Source: an uncultured Clostridia bacterium (lineage in GTDB: Bacteria > Bacillota > Clostridia > UMGS1810). Taken from it: a DNA stretch of 39,249 bases. The stretch covers positions 1 through 39,249 of the forward strand of contig CAKSIN010000022.1 in NCBI GenBank assembly GCA_934463115.1, written 5' to 3'. A program made the translations under genes and the position numbers. Positions 1 through 8,780 of this stretch are shown piece by piece. The notes beneath the pieces are model-generated. The model was not told the DNA's origin, ran no database searches, and saw nothing but the letters and a program-made list of their open reading frames with translations. Position 1 is the first letter of the stretch; each line of letters begins with the position of its first letter.

Positions 1-116
1 GTTTTATCGTGATTGGGTATTACCACTGCCTGCCGCGGAGAATCAACAACGATGTTATCACAATTCACGCAATTTTCCGCCGCTGTAATTCTGACAGGCA
101 CTATATATTTTTCCAA
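1..116 (-). CDS. N-terminal fragment of an unidentified gene (runs off the left edge)
   Basis: A reading frame opens with TTG at 116 and stays open to base 1, giving 38 complete codons that begin MEKYIVPVRITAAENC. A perfect GGAGGT at 125-130 lies 8 nt upstream of the TTG, which is why I call a gene despite the short length. No signal peptide is apparent, so a cytoplasmic protein is likely. Two cysteines in a CVNC arrangement sit near residues 16-19. I do not recognise the family. The gene starts only 20 nt past a strong terminator hairpin, leaving no room for a separate promoter, so it may be expressed by read-through from the operon upstream. Confidence 0.55.
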   Translation of the reverse strand, partial: MEKYIVPVRITAAENCVNCDNIVVDSPRQAVVIPNHDK

Positions 117-135
117 TGCTTTTTACCTCCGAATC

Positions 136-175
136 AAAAACTGCCGTACTGCCCGTTTGGCTGCAGCACAGCAGT
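136..175 (-). terminator. Strong intrinsic terminator at the end of the glycan operon
   Basis: Read on the minus strand, the arm at 175-163 pairs with the arm at 152-140 over 13 consecutive positions, two of them G-U wobbles, around a 10-nt loop. A run of five T follows (140-136). In plus-strand RNA the wobble positions would be A-C mismatches, so the hairpin is built for minus-strand RNA. It lies 52 nt past the stop codon of the gene ending at 227. Confidence 0.75.
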
Positions 176-226
176 TAAAAATTATATTTGCGGCCGAATT
201 TATGTCTATTCAGACGATTTTCCGGC

Positions 227-2911
227 TTATTTGATTACTATGATCTCTTTTATTGTCCTGTATCTGTTTCGTATTATTACCTTAGAAGTATTTGACAAAT
301 CAACGGTGTCTTTAAATGTTGATATATCCGAGATGTCTCCGGTACTCAGTTTAACGCCACCGCGATTATCATCCTCTATCATTGTAAATCCTATAGTGCC
401 GACATTCACCATCTGATCAATACAGCCGGGATTATCCGTTTCCGGGGCTGCTGAAATTGTCATTGTGACACCGCTTATGTCATATGCATATCCGTAGGAA
501 AGTTCAAACATAACGTCATTTATATTTGTCGCGTTTTGATAATATTTTGTGCTTCCAAAATCTACAAGAGATCTGGAACCTCCCGAAACAGTGCATACCT
601 TGTTTTCACTGTAATCATAGCATGTATGATAACTTACAAGTTCCCCTCTTTGGTTGAGGTTCGGAGCTATAACATCACCGGCTTTCGGAAGCGCATTTGA
701 AGCATTGTAATTCAAGGCAATCGGCACACAAACCTGTGCGCCGCCCATGTACCCTTCGACCTGTTTTGCAACTACACCATCGGCATTTAATCCGGATGAA
801 ATCTGTTCAACCGAAAGTAATCCGGCGAAGTAATCATCATATGCTTTTGCGGTATCTTTGTATACAACCACGACATCTTCGGTTAATTTACTGCTGTCAA
901 ATTTATAACACTTCACATCTAATGACATATCAGCGACAAGGATATCATCAAACCCACCTGTCCTGAATGAATACTCATTATAATCTCTGTTTTTGATACA
1001 ATCAGCTGTCGGAACCTGGATTATCTTTGTATTCTTGTCAGCCATATTTGCCAGACCAATACGTCTCATGTTTGCATTACCGCTGTAATAAATCATATAC
1101 ATACTGTTTGATTTGTTATCATCCACCATAACGCTTTCTGTAAGTGAATTTTCACGACTTTCTTTTTCGGATACATAAGAAGTATCGATTTTAGCTATCC
1201 TGCCATCTGCATCAAGTGAGTACCGTACAAGTTGATCGTTTATTTCACCGCTTTGCATAAAATAGTCGTATACTGCGTTGCTTTCCTTACGAATGCCGTC
1301 AAGACGTATTTTGTCTGCTGCATCCAATTCAAGAAGTTTGCCCGCCGTACTGTAAACTTTAAATCTCACAACAGGATCAAGTCCCGAACCTGAATCAACA
1401 TCCAAAACATATCCGATATCCATTTCATCCGCATCGCCCGCACGCATATACGCAATTTCGGAATACGGATTGAGATATATTGTATATATATTTCCAGCAA
1501 TAATCGGATAATTCATCTTCTTAAATTCATTGCTGTAATAATACTTTATATCATTTACCTTTATTCCATCGCTAAATGACGACACAACATTTCCGCTTAA
1601 CTTGTCAAGTCCGCATATAATTTCAATATTGTCCCTATCATCTGTCGCAACGGATACGAGAGTCTCACCCGAGAGAGATGCAGCGGATTTTTTCTCACCT
1701 GTAACAGTGTAAATATTGACATTTCTAAAATCATTAATCTTATAATTTTTACCGCTTAGTTTATCATAAATGATATTTTCATCTGTGTTAAAACGGCTGA
1801 TATATATATCGCGGTAATTTTTAATTATTGCATAATCATAGTTACCGGAGCCGTTTGATTTTTGAAGCACAACATTACCGTACTCTAAACCGTTAAACAG
1901 CGACACGATGTTCCTATCTGCTACAGCACCATTTACTATAACCTTAACCGACGGATCAATGCGAATCCTTGAAATTTTGCTGTTTTTTTCATCATCACGG
2001 TTTTTGTAATATTCCAAAACCAAATCATTACCCATGTTTTTTATAAGGCTGCTGTCAATTACCTTTGAGTTATCTCCGGCAGCCACACGCACTGCAAACA
2101 ATTTATTTCTTTCGCCCGGATTATCATAATAATATATCTCACACTGTCTTCCGAGAAATGTCTCAGGCTTATTGACATCGCCATTAAGATATATTTTTCC
2201 GCCTGCGCACAATTCACCGACATCACAATCTTTGCCCTCAAGAACAATGCCGTTTACAGCCCCGACAAATTCTTCTGTACTCTCAATGTTATAATACGCG
2301 CTCAGGATGGTATTATCGGTTTTATCAGTGTATTCTGCGTTTCCGTTTTCGGTTATTGATGTAATGCTGTAATAAGGCGTATTCGCCGCATCAAACAAAA
2401 GTCTGATCAAATCGTCAGAAGTGATTACACTGCCTTTTACAGACCAATCAAGTCTGTTTGCAATTACAATATATCCGGACGGATATCCGCCCTTAACCTC
2501 CGCTGCCGCATTGTATCCGAGAATTGTCTGCAATATTTTATATGCTTCAATCGGTTTAATTGCACGGTCAGGTTCAAAATTTCCTCCTTTTGAAACGTAA
2601 CCGACTTGCGCAAAGTAATTAATAAGCTCAGAACATGAATCATCGCTTTTTACATCATCAAAGTACTCAATGTTTACCTCCGGGAATTCCGAAAGTTTTA
2701 AAAGCTTTGAAAGAAAATACACAAAATCTTTTCGGCTGACTTCAGATGTACTGTTTGCCAAATCGACATTTGTCAGTACGCCGAGATTCTGAAGAAAATT
2801 TCTTTCAAATTCGCATTGAGCTTCACTGCTCTCAACAGCAAATGACGAAACAGGAATACCTGTTATAATCATAACTGCTGCAAGTATTGCAAGCATATAT
2901 TTTTTTATCAA
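227..2911 (-). CDS. Secreted protein with SLH-like N-terminal region, function unknown
   Basis: The product is about 894 aa with an N-terminal signal peptide (KKYMLAILAAVMIITG) that ends near the segment SSFAVES. Residues of roughly 30-185 resemble degenerate S-layer homology modules: they show the LGVLTNVD, SRKDFVYFLSKLL, FDDVKSDDSCSELINYFAQ and FEPDRAIKPIEAYKIL patterns typical of SLH proteins. The remaining 700 residues are beta-rich with no family I recognise. I prefer the TTG at 2911 because GGAGAG at 2921-2926 sits about 9 nt upstream of it. The GTG at 2920 is immediately next to that site, although it would give a GTGA overlap with the preceding gene. It is the last gene before a strong terminator in the glycan operon. 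A cell-envelope role in glycan capture is inferred from context only. Confidence 0.75.
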   Translation of the reverse strand: MIKKYMLAILAAVMIITGIPVSSFAVESSEAQCEFERNFLQNLGVLTNVDLANSTSEVSRKDFVYFLSKLLKLSEFPEVNIEYFDDVKSDDSCSELINYFAQVGYVSKGGNFEPDRAIKPIEAYKILQTILGYNAAAEVKGGYPSGYIVIANRLDWSVKGSVITSDDLIRLLFDAANTPYYSITSITENGNAEYTDKTDNTILSAYYNIESTEEFVGAVNGIVLEGKDCDVGELCAGGKIYLNGDVNKPETFLGRQCEIYYYDNPGERNKLFAVRVAAGDNSKVIDSSLIKNMGNDLVLEYYKNRDDEKNSKISRIRIDPSVKVIVNGAVADRNIVSLFNGLEYGNVVLQKSNGSGNYDYAIIKNYRDIYISRFNTDENIIYDKLSGKNYKINDFRNVNIYTVTGEKKSAASLSGETLVSVATDDRDNIEIICGLDKLSGNVVSSFSDGIKVNDIKYYYSNEFKKMNYPIIAGNIYTIYLNPYSEIAYMRAGDADEMDIGYVLDVDSGSGLDPVVRFKVYSTAGKLLELDAADKIRLDGIRKESNAVYDYFMQSGEINDQLVRYSLDADGRIAKIDTSYVSEKESRENSLTESVMVDDNKSNSMYMIYYSGNANMRRIGLANMADKNTKIIQVPTADCIKNRDYNEYSFRTGGFDDILVADMSLDVKCYKFDSSKLTEDVVVVYKDTAKAYDDYFAGLLSVEQISSGLNADGVVAKQVEGYMGGAQVCVPIALNYNASNALPKAGDVIAPNLNQRGELVSYHTCYDYSENKVCTVSGGSRSLVDFGSTKYYQNATNINDVMFELSYGYAYDISGVTMTISAAPETDNPGCIDQMVNVGTIGFTMIEDDNRGGVKLSTGDISDISTFKDTVDLSNTSKVIIRNRYRTIKEIIVIK

Positions 2912-2916
2912 TGCAC

Positions 2917-4509
2917 TCACCTCTCCGTATATGAAATTATTCCGTAAACCATTTTTGCAGCCTCGGCTCTTGTTGCATTGCTTCTTGGGTTAAAATCGTT
3001 ATTTTGATCTCCGTTTATAATCCCCGCTGCCGAAAGCACACGTACTGCATCTTTTGCATAATCCGAAATAAAGGATTCATCTGTAAAATTTTTCATGTTA
3101 TCCGAGTTTAACGTTATCCCCTTTTTCTTTAATACGTTATAGAGAATTACCGCCATATCCTGTCTTGTAACAGGCTGTCCGCTTCCGAACAGATTGGACG
3201 AAACGCCCGATATGATACCGCTCAGATAAGCATTTTTTACATCCTGATAAAACCAGTCATTTTCACTTACGTCATCCATTTCAAATTCGCCGGAAATATT
3301 TGAAAATCCGGCCGTTTTCATAGCTATTTTTACAAATTCTTCTCTCGAAATCAAATCATACGGTGCAAATACACCTGCAGCCTTTCCATTAATCACAGAG
3401 CGTTCCGCAAGAGCCTCAACAGCTTCCTTTGCCCATTCATATCCGTCAAGATCATTAAATTTTGAAGTTGTCCGATTCGGATTCTCATCGACAGTATTTC
3501 CGCCGTATGCCGGTGTGGAAATGCCCGAAACTTTACCGCCCTTTGAAGACGAACTTCCCGAATTACCTTCGATATTACTGTCCGAATTACCATATAATTT
3601 TAATATCGCTGATTCGAGTGTACTTACAGTATAGTCGTTTCCGACAAGAGCTCGTGCGACATCGTCATTAACCTTGTTAACGCTTAGCGACAAATCATTG
3701 CCGAATTCCTTTATTACATCACGCACATAACCGAATCCGTCAGCATATCTTACCGTCGTAAGAACCAATGCCTCTTCAAAATTTGAATTAAATTCCGACA
3801 ATGAATTATAGTTGTTTGTTAGTTTGCCGACAAGGTATGCCTGTGCCTCATCATCCATATACGGGTATGTCAGCCAACCACGTGTTTCGGCATTAAAATC
3901 AAGGTTTTCAAAATTGTCATACAAGTTAATTTTTCCGTTGCAAAGAGAAACAACCGAAGCACATTTGTTAATCAACCTATACGTTTTTTCATATCCGAGT
4001 TCCGAAGCTTTCTTGCCTTCGGATTCATAAAGAACTGCCGTTTTCTGTGCCGTATCTTCATTTAAAAGATTTGTGTTCAATCCGAGTGCGTATTTATTGG
4101 CAAGCATAAATGCCGCTTTGTCCGATGCAACGTCAATTTGTTCACGTGCCTCTGCATTTTCGCTTTCTTTTATGTAATAGATTTCGTGTTCGCTTTTTCC
4201 GCCGCTTTTCGAATAAACTGTCACCGGGTAAATTCCGCTTTCTTTTCGCGTTTTAAACTGTATGGTAAAATTGCCGTTTTTATCTGCAGTTGTTTCGTCA
4301 TATGCGGCAAAAACATCAAGCGCATTCGTTCCGTCGTAATCAGAAATTTTTTTATCTCTGCAAAAGACGGTATATGTTATTTTTTCGTCAGGTTCTCCCG
4401 TATCACCTATTACTATGTCATTTTCGCCGAATACAGTGTATGATTTTGCATATGCAGATCCGGGCATTAAAAAGCCTAAAACCAGAAGTAATGCAGTTAA
4501 TTTTTTCAT
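2917..4509 (-). CDS. S-layer-anchored protein with three C-terminal SLH domains
   Basis: This is a 530-aa secreted protein. The signal peptide is MKKLTALLLVLGFLMPGSAYA, with an AYA-K cleavage site. Residues 25-110 look like an Ig-like or Big-type beta sandwich. The middle (about 120-310) is mostly helical and unrecognised. A Gly/Ser-rich linker (about 312-345, GNSGSSSSKGGKVSG) leads to three SLH modules covering about 350-530, with the TRAEAAKMVYGI-type motif near the C-terminus. SLH modules bind pyruvylated secondary cell-wall polymer, so the protein should be attached to the outer wall. AGGTGA at 4514-4519 lies 4 nt before the ATG. It follows the GH-A glycosidase gene by 9 nt, and it may display or recruit glycan-degrading machinery (inferred). 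Confidence 0.85.
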   Translation of the reverse strand: MKKLTALLLVLGFLMPGSAYAKSYTVFGENDIVIGDTGEPDEKITYTVFCRDKKISDYDGTNALDVFAAYDETTADKNGNFTIQFKTRKESGIYPVTVYSKSGGKSEHEIYYIKESENAEAREQIDVASDKAAFMLANKYALGLNTNLLNEDTAQKTAVLYESEGKKASELGYEKTYRLINKCASVVSLCNGKINLYDNFENLDFNAETRGWLTYPYMDDEAQAYLVGKLTNNYNSLSEFNSNFEEALVLTTVRYADGFGYVRDVIKEFGNDLSLSVNKVNDDVARALVGNDYTVSTLESAILKLYGNSDSNIEGNSGSSSSKGGKVSGISTPAYGGNTVDENPNRTTSKFNDLDGYEWAKEAVEALAERSVINGKAAGVFAPYDLISREEFVKIAMKTAGFSNISGEFEMDDVSENDWFYQDVKNAYLSGIISGVSSNLFGSGQPVTRQDMAVILYNVLKKKGITLNSDNMKNFTDESFISDYAKDAVRVLSAAGIINGDQNNDFNPRSNATRAEAAKMVYGIISYTER

Positions 4510-4518
4510 TGTGTCACC

Positions 4519-6777
4519 TCATTCAATAACAAGATTGTAGCCGAGCGGCACTATATTTGACAATGAATCAAGCATAAAAACCTTCACTGTATCAAAATTT
4601 GTCCCAACGGCTTTTTTTAGATTATATTTATATAGTCCGGAATTGCAGAGCATATCACCTTTGTTAATCAGTTCAACCTTTTTCATCACAGCATTTTTGT
4701 AATATGCCGCCAATATTTTAAAATCAGTTATATTAGGATTAAGCAGTTCCGCTTTTATAACAACCGTATCTGCCGAAGCAAAGTCTGAAATATTCGAAAC
4801 CACTGCATTATTGTCATTTGTTGTAATGACAGAAGCCTTTGCCAAAGCATACGGTTTAAATGAAATCGTGTATATGCCCGAAAAAGATTTGTTCCCGAGA
4901 TACATGATATACTGTTTGTCTTTACTCGGCGTTTTGAATGAAAATTCAAAATTCTTATTTTCGTCAAGCTGCTTTTGATCAATATAAACCGTTTTTCCGT
5001 TCTCGTTTAAGACCTTTACGGTTATAAACTCACCTGAAACGGAATCGGCAATATTACCGTAAACAATCGTTTTGTCTGCGTCCGGATATATGTGAATATT
5101 ATCTCCGTAATCAAAAACCGCGTAAACAGTCTTGTGAGATACATTTACCGTATAATACCCACCTGAAGCATCAACATTAATTTTATTTCCGTATAAATCA
5201 TAAAATGTAACCGTCTTTGCACGCGAATCAGTCGCAAGACGATATGTAATGCTGTCATCTGTTTCGTCACCTTTGTTAAATTTTCTGAACAAAGCTTTAA
5301 TCTCTCTGCTGTTATCCGAGCTCTTAAATTCCGCAATACACACATTCCCGTCCTCACTGTATTCGGTACGTGATGCATCATAATTATCGTTCAATAGGCT
5401 GTTTAAATTTGCGACAGCAATAAGTGAAGATTTAGCGGCATATGGAACATCATCGGTATATTTTTTTGTAATCCCGAATGACATTTCGTAATTTTCCGCC
5501 GCCAGCGGTTCATCCGAAAATGCATATAAAAAATATTTATCACCAACATCATTTGCACTAAGCGTAAGATAATATCTTACAATTCGTGAAGCCTGCATTT
5601 CCTGCGAAGCCAAATCGGACGCATTTTTTTCCTGTGCTTGCGATGAGCCGAATTCCGTATGATAAATTGCCTTATCGGAAGCATTGTATTTGCCAAGCTC
5701 GCTTTTCATATTTGTAAATTTCGTAACCGCTCTCGAATAATTTGTTTCGTACTGATGAACGGAAATAATATCGAAATATTTATATGTATCACATCTGCCG
5801 TCTCCGTCGAAATCCGTATTTAAAAACTCGTACAGCCAATCAACGGACGAAGCAAGTGCAGGCGCCGCAATTTTAATATCTGCAAATTCTGGATTAGACC
5901 GAACTTTTTCATACACTGTTTTTACAAGTTTTGCATATTCGGACGGAGAAACATCCGCCGGATTAAAGCTTTTTATATCAGGTTCATTCCACACCTCTAT
6001 TGCTTCAACACGGTCTTTGTTAATCATAAGCATCCTGTAAACGTACTCGGCAAAAGCCGCCCGCTGCACATCCGTTGACGGCATATGGCTGTCAGTCTGC
6101 ATGCCGTGCAGTTTGTTGCCGAGTGAGCAAATAGCAAAAAGCTTCGATGAATTTTGGTCTATCGCATTGCAAAGCTCCGTATACCTTTGCGGCTCTGAAA
6201 AAATACCATCTTGTTTCTCAAATTCTGCCCAGCGATAACTGTCTCTCACCGATGAAAATCCGGCTTTTTTGAGTATGGGTACAGCGGTATACGGGAGTCT
6301 ATCTTCACTCCAACTCACATGAAATGCTGTAGACATCATCGGATTTCCGCCGTTTATTGAGGCATCTACACATACCGAAAACGGAACTGTCTTACTTGCG
6401 TAAATTCTGCCGTCATCAGATTCGGCTGTGATATTTAGCTCATATACGTTGTATTTTACAATGTCATCAACAGAGAATATATCGGTATATTCCGACAAAG
6501 CCGAGATTGGAATTTCTTTGCTTTCACGCATATATTCCATGCCGGTATTCTTTTCCGAAATATCCGTAACCGTATATGTAATATGTGTGGTTACATCAGA
6601 TTCCGTATTATTTTTTAACAGCACGCTAAAACTTTTATCCGAACTGTCAAAGAAAATATTTCCCGGTAAACATGACGATACATTTGAAATTTCTATCTCA
6701 TTTGATGCCATACACGGTATGTAAATAAAGCACAGCATGATGCTTATTATTAATATCAGAACAGATGTTTTCCTCAC
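4519..6777 (-). CDS. Secreted clan GH-A glycoside hydrolase (GH39-like), enzyme 2
   Basis: The product is 752 aa with a hydrophobic signal peptide (LILIISIMLCFIYIPCMA). A beta-sandwich precedes the catalytic domain (about 25-140). A TIM-barrel glycosidase spans about 145-470. The acid/base motif EVWNEPD places Glu265, and IYHTEFG places the nucleophile Glu375 at the end of a later strand, the standard clan GH-A pair. The HVSW...GFSSVRDSYRWAEFE opening resembles GH39-like barrels. A short beta domain and further sandwich domains follow. The segment DFDGDGRCD near residues 322-330 looks like a calcium-binding loop. The start is GTG with GGAGGT 5 nt upstream, and GTGA overlaps the preceding gene's stop, so translation is probably coupled. 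The substrate is not determinable from sequence. The exact GH family is uncertain. Confidence 0.8.
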   Translation of the reverse strand: MRKTSVLILIISIMLCFIYIPCMASNEIEISNVSSCLPGNIFFDSSDKSFSVLLKNNTESDVTTHITYTVTDISEKNTGMEYMRESKEIPISALSEYTDIFSVDDIVKYNVYELNITAESDDGRIYASKTVPFSVCVDASINGGNPMMSTAFHVSWSEDRLPYTAVPILKKAGFSSVRDSYRWAEFEKQDGIFSEPQRYTELCNAIDQNSSKLFAICSLGNKLHGMQTDSHMPSTDVQRAAFAEYVYRMLMINKDRVEAIEVWNEPDIKSFNPADVSPSEYAKLVKTVYEKVRSNPEFADIKIAAPALASSVDWLYEFLNTDFDGDGRCDTYKYFDIISVHQYETNYSRAVTKFTNMKSELGKYNASDKAIYHTEFGSSQAQEKNASDLASQEMQASRIVRYYLTLSANDVGDKYFLYAFSDEPLAAENYEMSFGITKKYTDDVPYAAKSSLIAVANLNSLLNDNYDASRTEYSEDGNVCIAEFKSSDNSREIKALFRKFNKGDETDDSITYRLATDSRAKTVTFYDLYGNKINVDASGGYYTVNVSHKTVYAVFDYGDNIHIYPDADKTIVYGNIADSVSGEFITVKVLNENGKTVYIDQKQLDENKNFEFSFKTPSKDKQYIMYLGNKSFSGIYTISFKPYALAKASVITTNDNNAVVSNISDFASADTVVIKAELLNPNITDFKILAAYYKNAVMKKVELINKGDMLCNSGLYKYNLKKAVGTNFDTVKVFMLDSLSNIVPLGYNLVIE

Positions 6778-8765
6778 TTGGCACCTCCGATTGTTACCTT
6801 ATCGATTACCGGCAGTCCCGTATCCGTACTCCACAAAAACATATTAATTTCATCAAACGCTATATCGGACGGAACAACAATTTCTTTTTTGTATAAATTT
6901 TTTCCGAATTTGTCAAGAACAACATTTTCTACATGGAAATCAGCAAGTTCGCCATCCTTTATGGCCGAATATGCAAGTGCGGCCTCTATTGAGCCGTCAT
7001 TGCCCGATTTGGCATAATCCACAGTAAGATACACTTTATCCCCGGCACTAATGTTTCTAACGGTATTGCCGTCCGCGTCGGCAAAGTACATATCAAATAC
7101 AGTAACATAACTTTTGCCGGTTGTAAATTCAAGGACATAATCTTCGTTCATTTCTTGATGCCACTCATTTTGCAAGGCTTTTTTAACGGTAAGGGTGTAA
7201 CTGCAGTTCTCGGTAAGATAGCCCAAAACAGGCCTTATATACAAAGTGTTTTTGCCTTTTGAAAGATTGCACGTTATATCCGTTCTTTCACCCTCTGTAA
7301 CATTATACATCTCTATGCAAGTATCATCGGCAAAATCAAGCGCATCCGCAAATTTAAGAATTATCTTATCCGTAATTGTTGAAACATTTGTGAAATCCGT
7401 GCTTTCCGTTCCGTCAAGAGCCATAAATGAAGCTGATTTTACATAATTCGGATGCTTATATATAACGAGATTATCCAGAAAAACATTTTCCAAATCAGAT
7501 ACAACGGTTATTGCCGAAACGGGGTTGCCGTCAAATCCGGATATTCCATCTGTAACCTCTGATCTATTATTCTCAATCTCAATTGTGCCCTGCGCTTTAT
7601 CAATATCCAACATTACTCTGCAATGTTGCCATTTTCCGGCATTATATTCAACCCTTTGATTGCTCTCGTTTTCATATATATCCATTTCCCTGCCGTTGCT
7701 CAAGCCGGTTACAACGCCGTCTTTGAGTGTATAAACACTGTTTGACGATGCATTTGCTGTCATAAATCCTATAACAAGTTTGGAATCGCCGACAGCCACA
7801 TCAAATTCCGCAACAATTCTGCCCTGAGCTACCGGTGATTTAAAATCCGCCTTTGCCGAAGCTGTAAGATTTACATACTTGTTGCCGTCCGCCTCTTCAA
7901 CCGTCGCTTCGTTTGTTATTTCATCGCCGGATAATTCTTTAAGTCCTGCCGGTGCTGCACCGATAATATCATTTTCAAAACTATCTTTAAAGTAAATTGT
8001 CTTTCCGTTATCATTATCGAGCGGAATCACTGAATATACGTGAAAATTGTCAAAGTATACCTGCGCTTTTCCTCTGTAACTGCAAAGTCCGGCTCTCGGA
8101 AGTACGCTCGGCATAAAGTCCATCGGAATCGGTTTGCATTTAACGCCGTCTACGGTAATAACCACCGCAGAGTTATCAATATTTGCTTCCACATTAAAGT
8201 GACTCCACTTCTTATCGGTAAGAGTGATTTTGGAACCGGTATCCTCTCTGAGGACAGCCGCCGCTCCAAGCGCGCCATTTGCCGTAATGGTACCGTCACC
8301 TTTCAGCGTTATAAACCACGCCGTTTTCCCGGCTTTCCAGTTGGTATCCAAAAGGCCGAGGGTAAAATAATCCGCAGTTTTTGTAAAATCAACCCTTGCG
8401 TCAAACTCAATATAGAGAGTACCTTCGGAAACAGTGTTTTTGAACACACCGTTAAAGCGCATGTCTGACGAATCTCCTGCTTTAATGTATCTGTTACCGA
8501 GCACTTCCCTGTCATCGGAATCTGTTGAAGTTCTGAGTTCTGCCGCTACATCAGAGCAGGCAGCAGTCGGCTTTTCTGCATCATTAAGAATTTTTGGGGC
8601 TGTGCCGTCAGCCCCTGTTTCACCTTCAAAATCCGTTTTAAAATACGTAACATATTCAAACGGATTTGGCGATTCATAACGAAAAAGCGTCACTTCTTCC
8701 GCAAATGCCTGAACGTTCAGCGCCAATATCGCAATTATTGCCAAGATAATCCTCTTCTTTTTCAT
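6774..8765 (-). CDS. Secreted protein with two LamG-like beta-sandwich domains and an Ig-like domain
   Basis: This 663-aa protein has a signal peptide (RIILAIIAILALNVQAFAEE). Two concanavalin/LamG-like segments (about 35-245 and 255-435) share the same grammar: an opening phrase of the FKTDFEGETGADGTAPK kind, a central phrase of the IYIEFDARVDF kind, and a closing phrase of the YFDNFHVYS or FLDNLVIYK kind. An Ig-like domain of the Big_5 type (about 440-545) and a C-terminal beta domain (about 550-663, ending with MFLWSTDTGLPV) follow. No catalytic motif is evident, so a glycan-binding role is more likely than hydrolysis. The next upstream gene encodes a paralogue of nearly identical length and layout. 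The ATG has GGAGGT 4 nt upstream. Confidence 0.75.
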   Translation of the reverse strand: MKKKRIILAIIAILALNVQAFAEEVTLFRYESPNPFEYVTYFKTDFEGETGADGTAPKILNDAEKPTAACSDVAAELRTSTDSDDREVLGNRYIKAGDSSDMRFNGVFKNTVSEGTLYIEFDARVDFTKTADYFTLGLLDTNWKAGKTAWFITLKGDGTITANGALGAAAVLREDTGSKITLTDKKWSHFNVEANIDNSAVVITVDGVKCKPIPMDFMPSVLPRAGLCSYRGKAQVYFDNFHVYSVIPLDNDNGKTIYFKDSFENDIIGAAPAGLKELSGDEITNEATVEEADGNKYVNLTASAKADFKSPVAQGRIVAEFDVAVGDSKLVIGFMTANASSNSVYTLKDGVVTGLSNGREMDIYENESNQRVEYNAGKWQHCRVMLDIDKAQGTIEIENNRSEVTDGISGFDGNPVSAITVVSDLENVFLDNLVIYKHPNYVKSASFMALDGTESTDFTNVSTITDKIILKFADALDFADDTCIEMYNVTEGERTDITCNLSKGKNTLYIRPVLGYLTENCSYTLTVKKALQNEWHQEMNEDYVLEFTTGKSYVTVFDMYFADADGNTVRNISAGDKVYLTVDYAKSGNDGSIEAALAYSAIKDGELADFHVENVVLDKFGKNLYKKEIVVPSDIAFDEINMFLWSTDTGLPVIDKVTIGGAK

Positions 8766-8780
8766 TGCAACCTCCGATTT

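Noticed and set aside
9..416. Overlapping plus-strand open frames at the left edge
   Set aside because: They have no ribosome sites, run antisense through the terminator and the end of the 227-2911 gene, and give unstructured translations; the minus-strand TTG frame at 116 has a far better start signal.
5780..5820. Dockerin-like DFDGDGRCD loop in the 752-aa glycosidase
   Set aside because: There is only one copy, inside the catalytic barrel, without the paired dockerin repeats; a calcium-binding loop is more likely.
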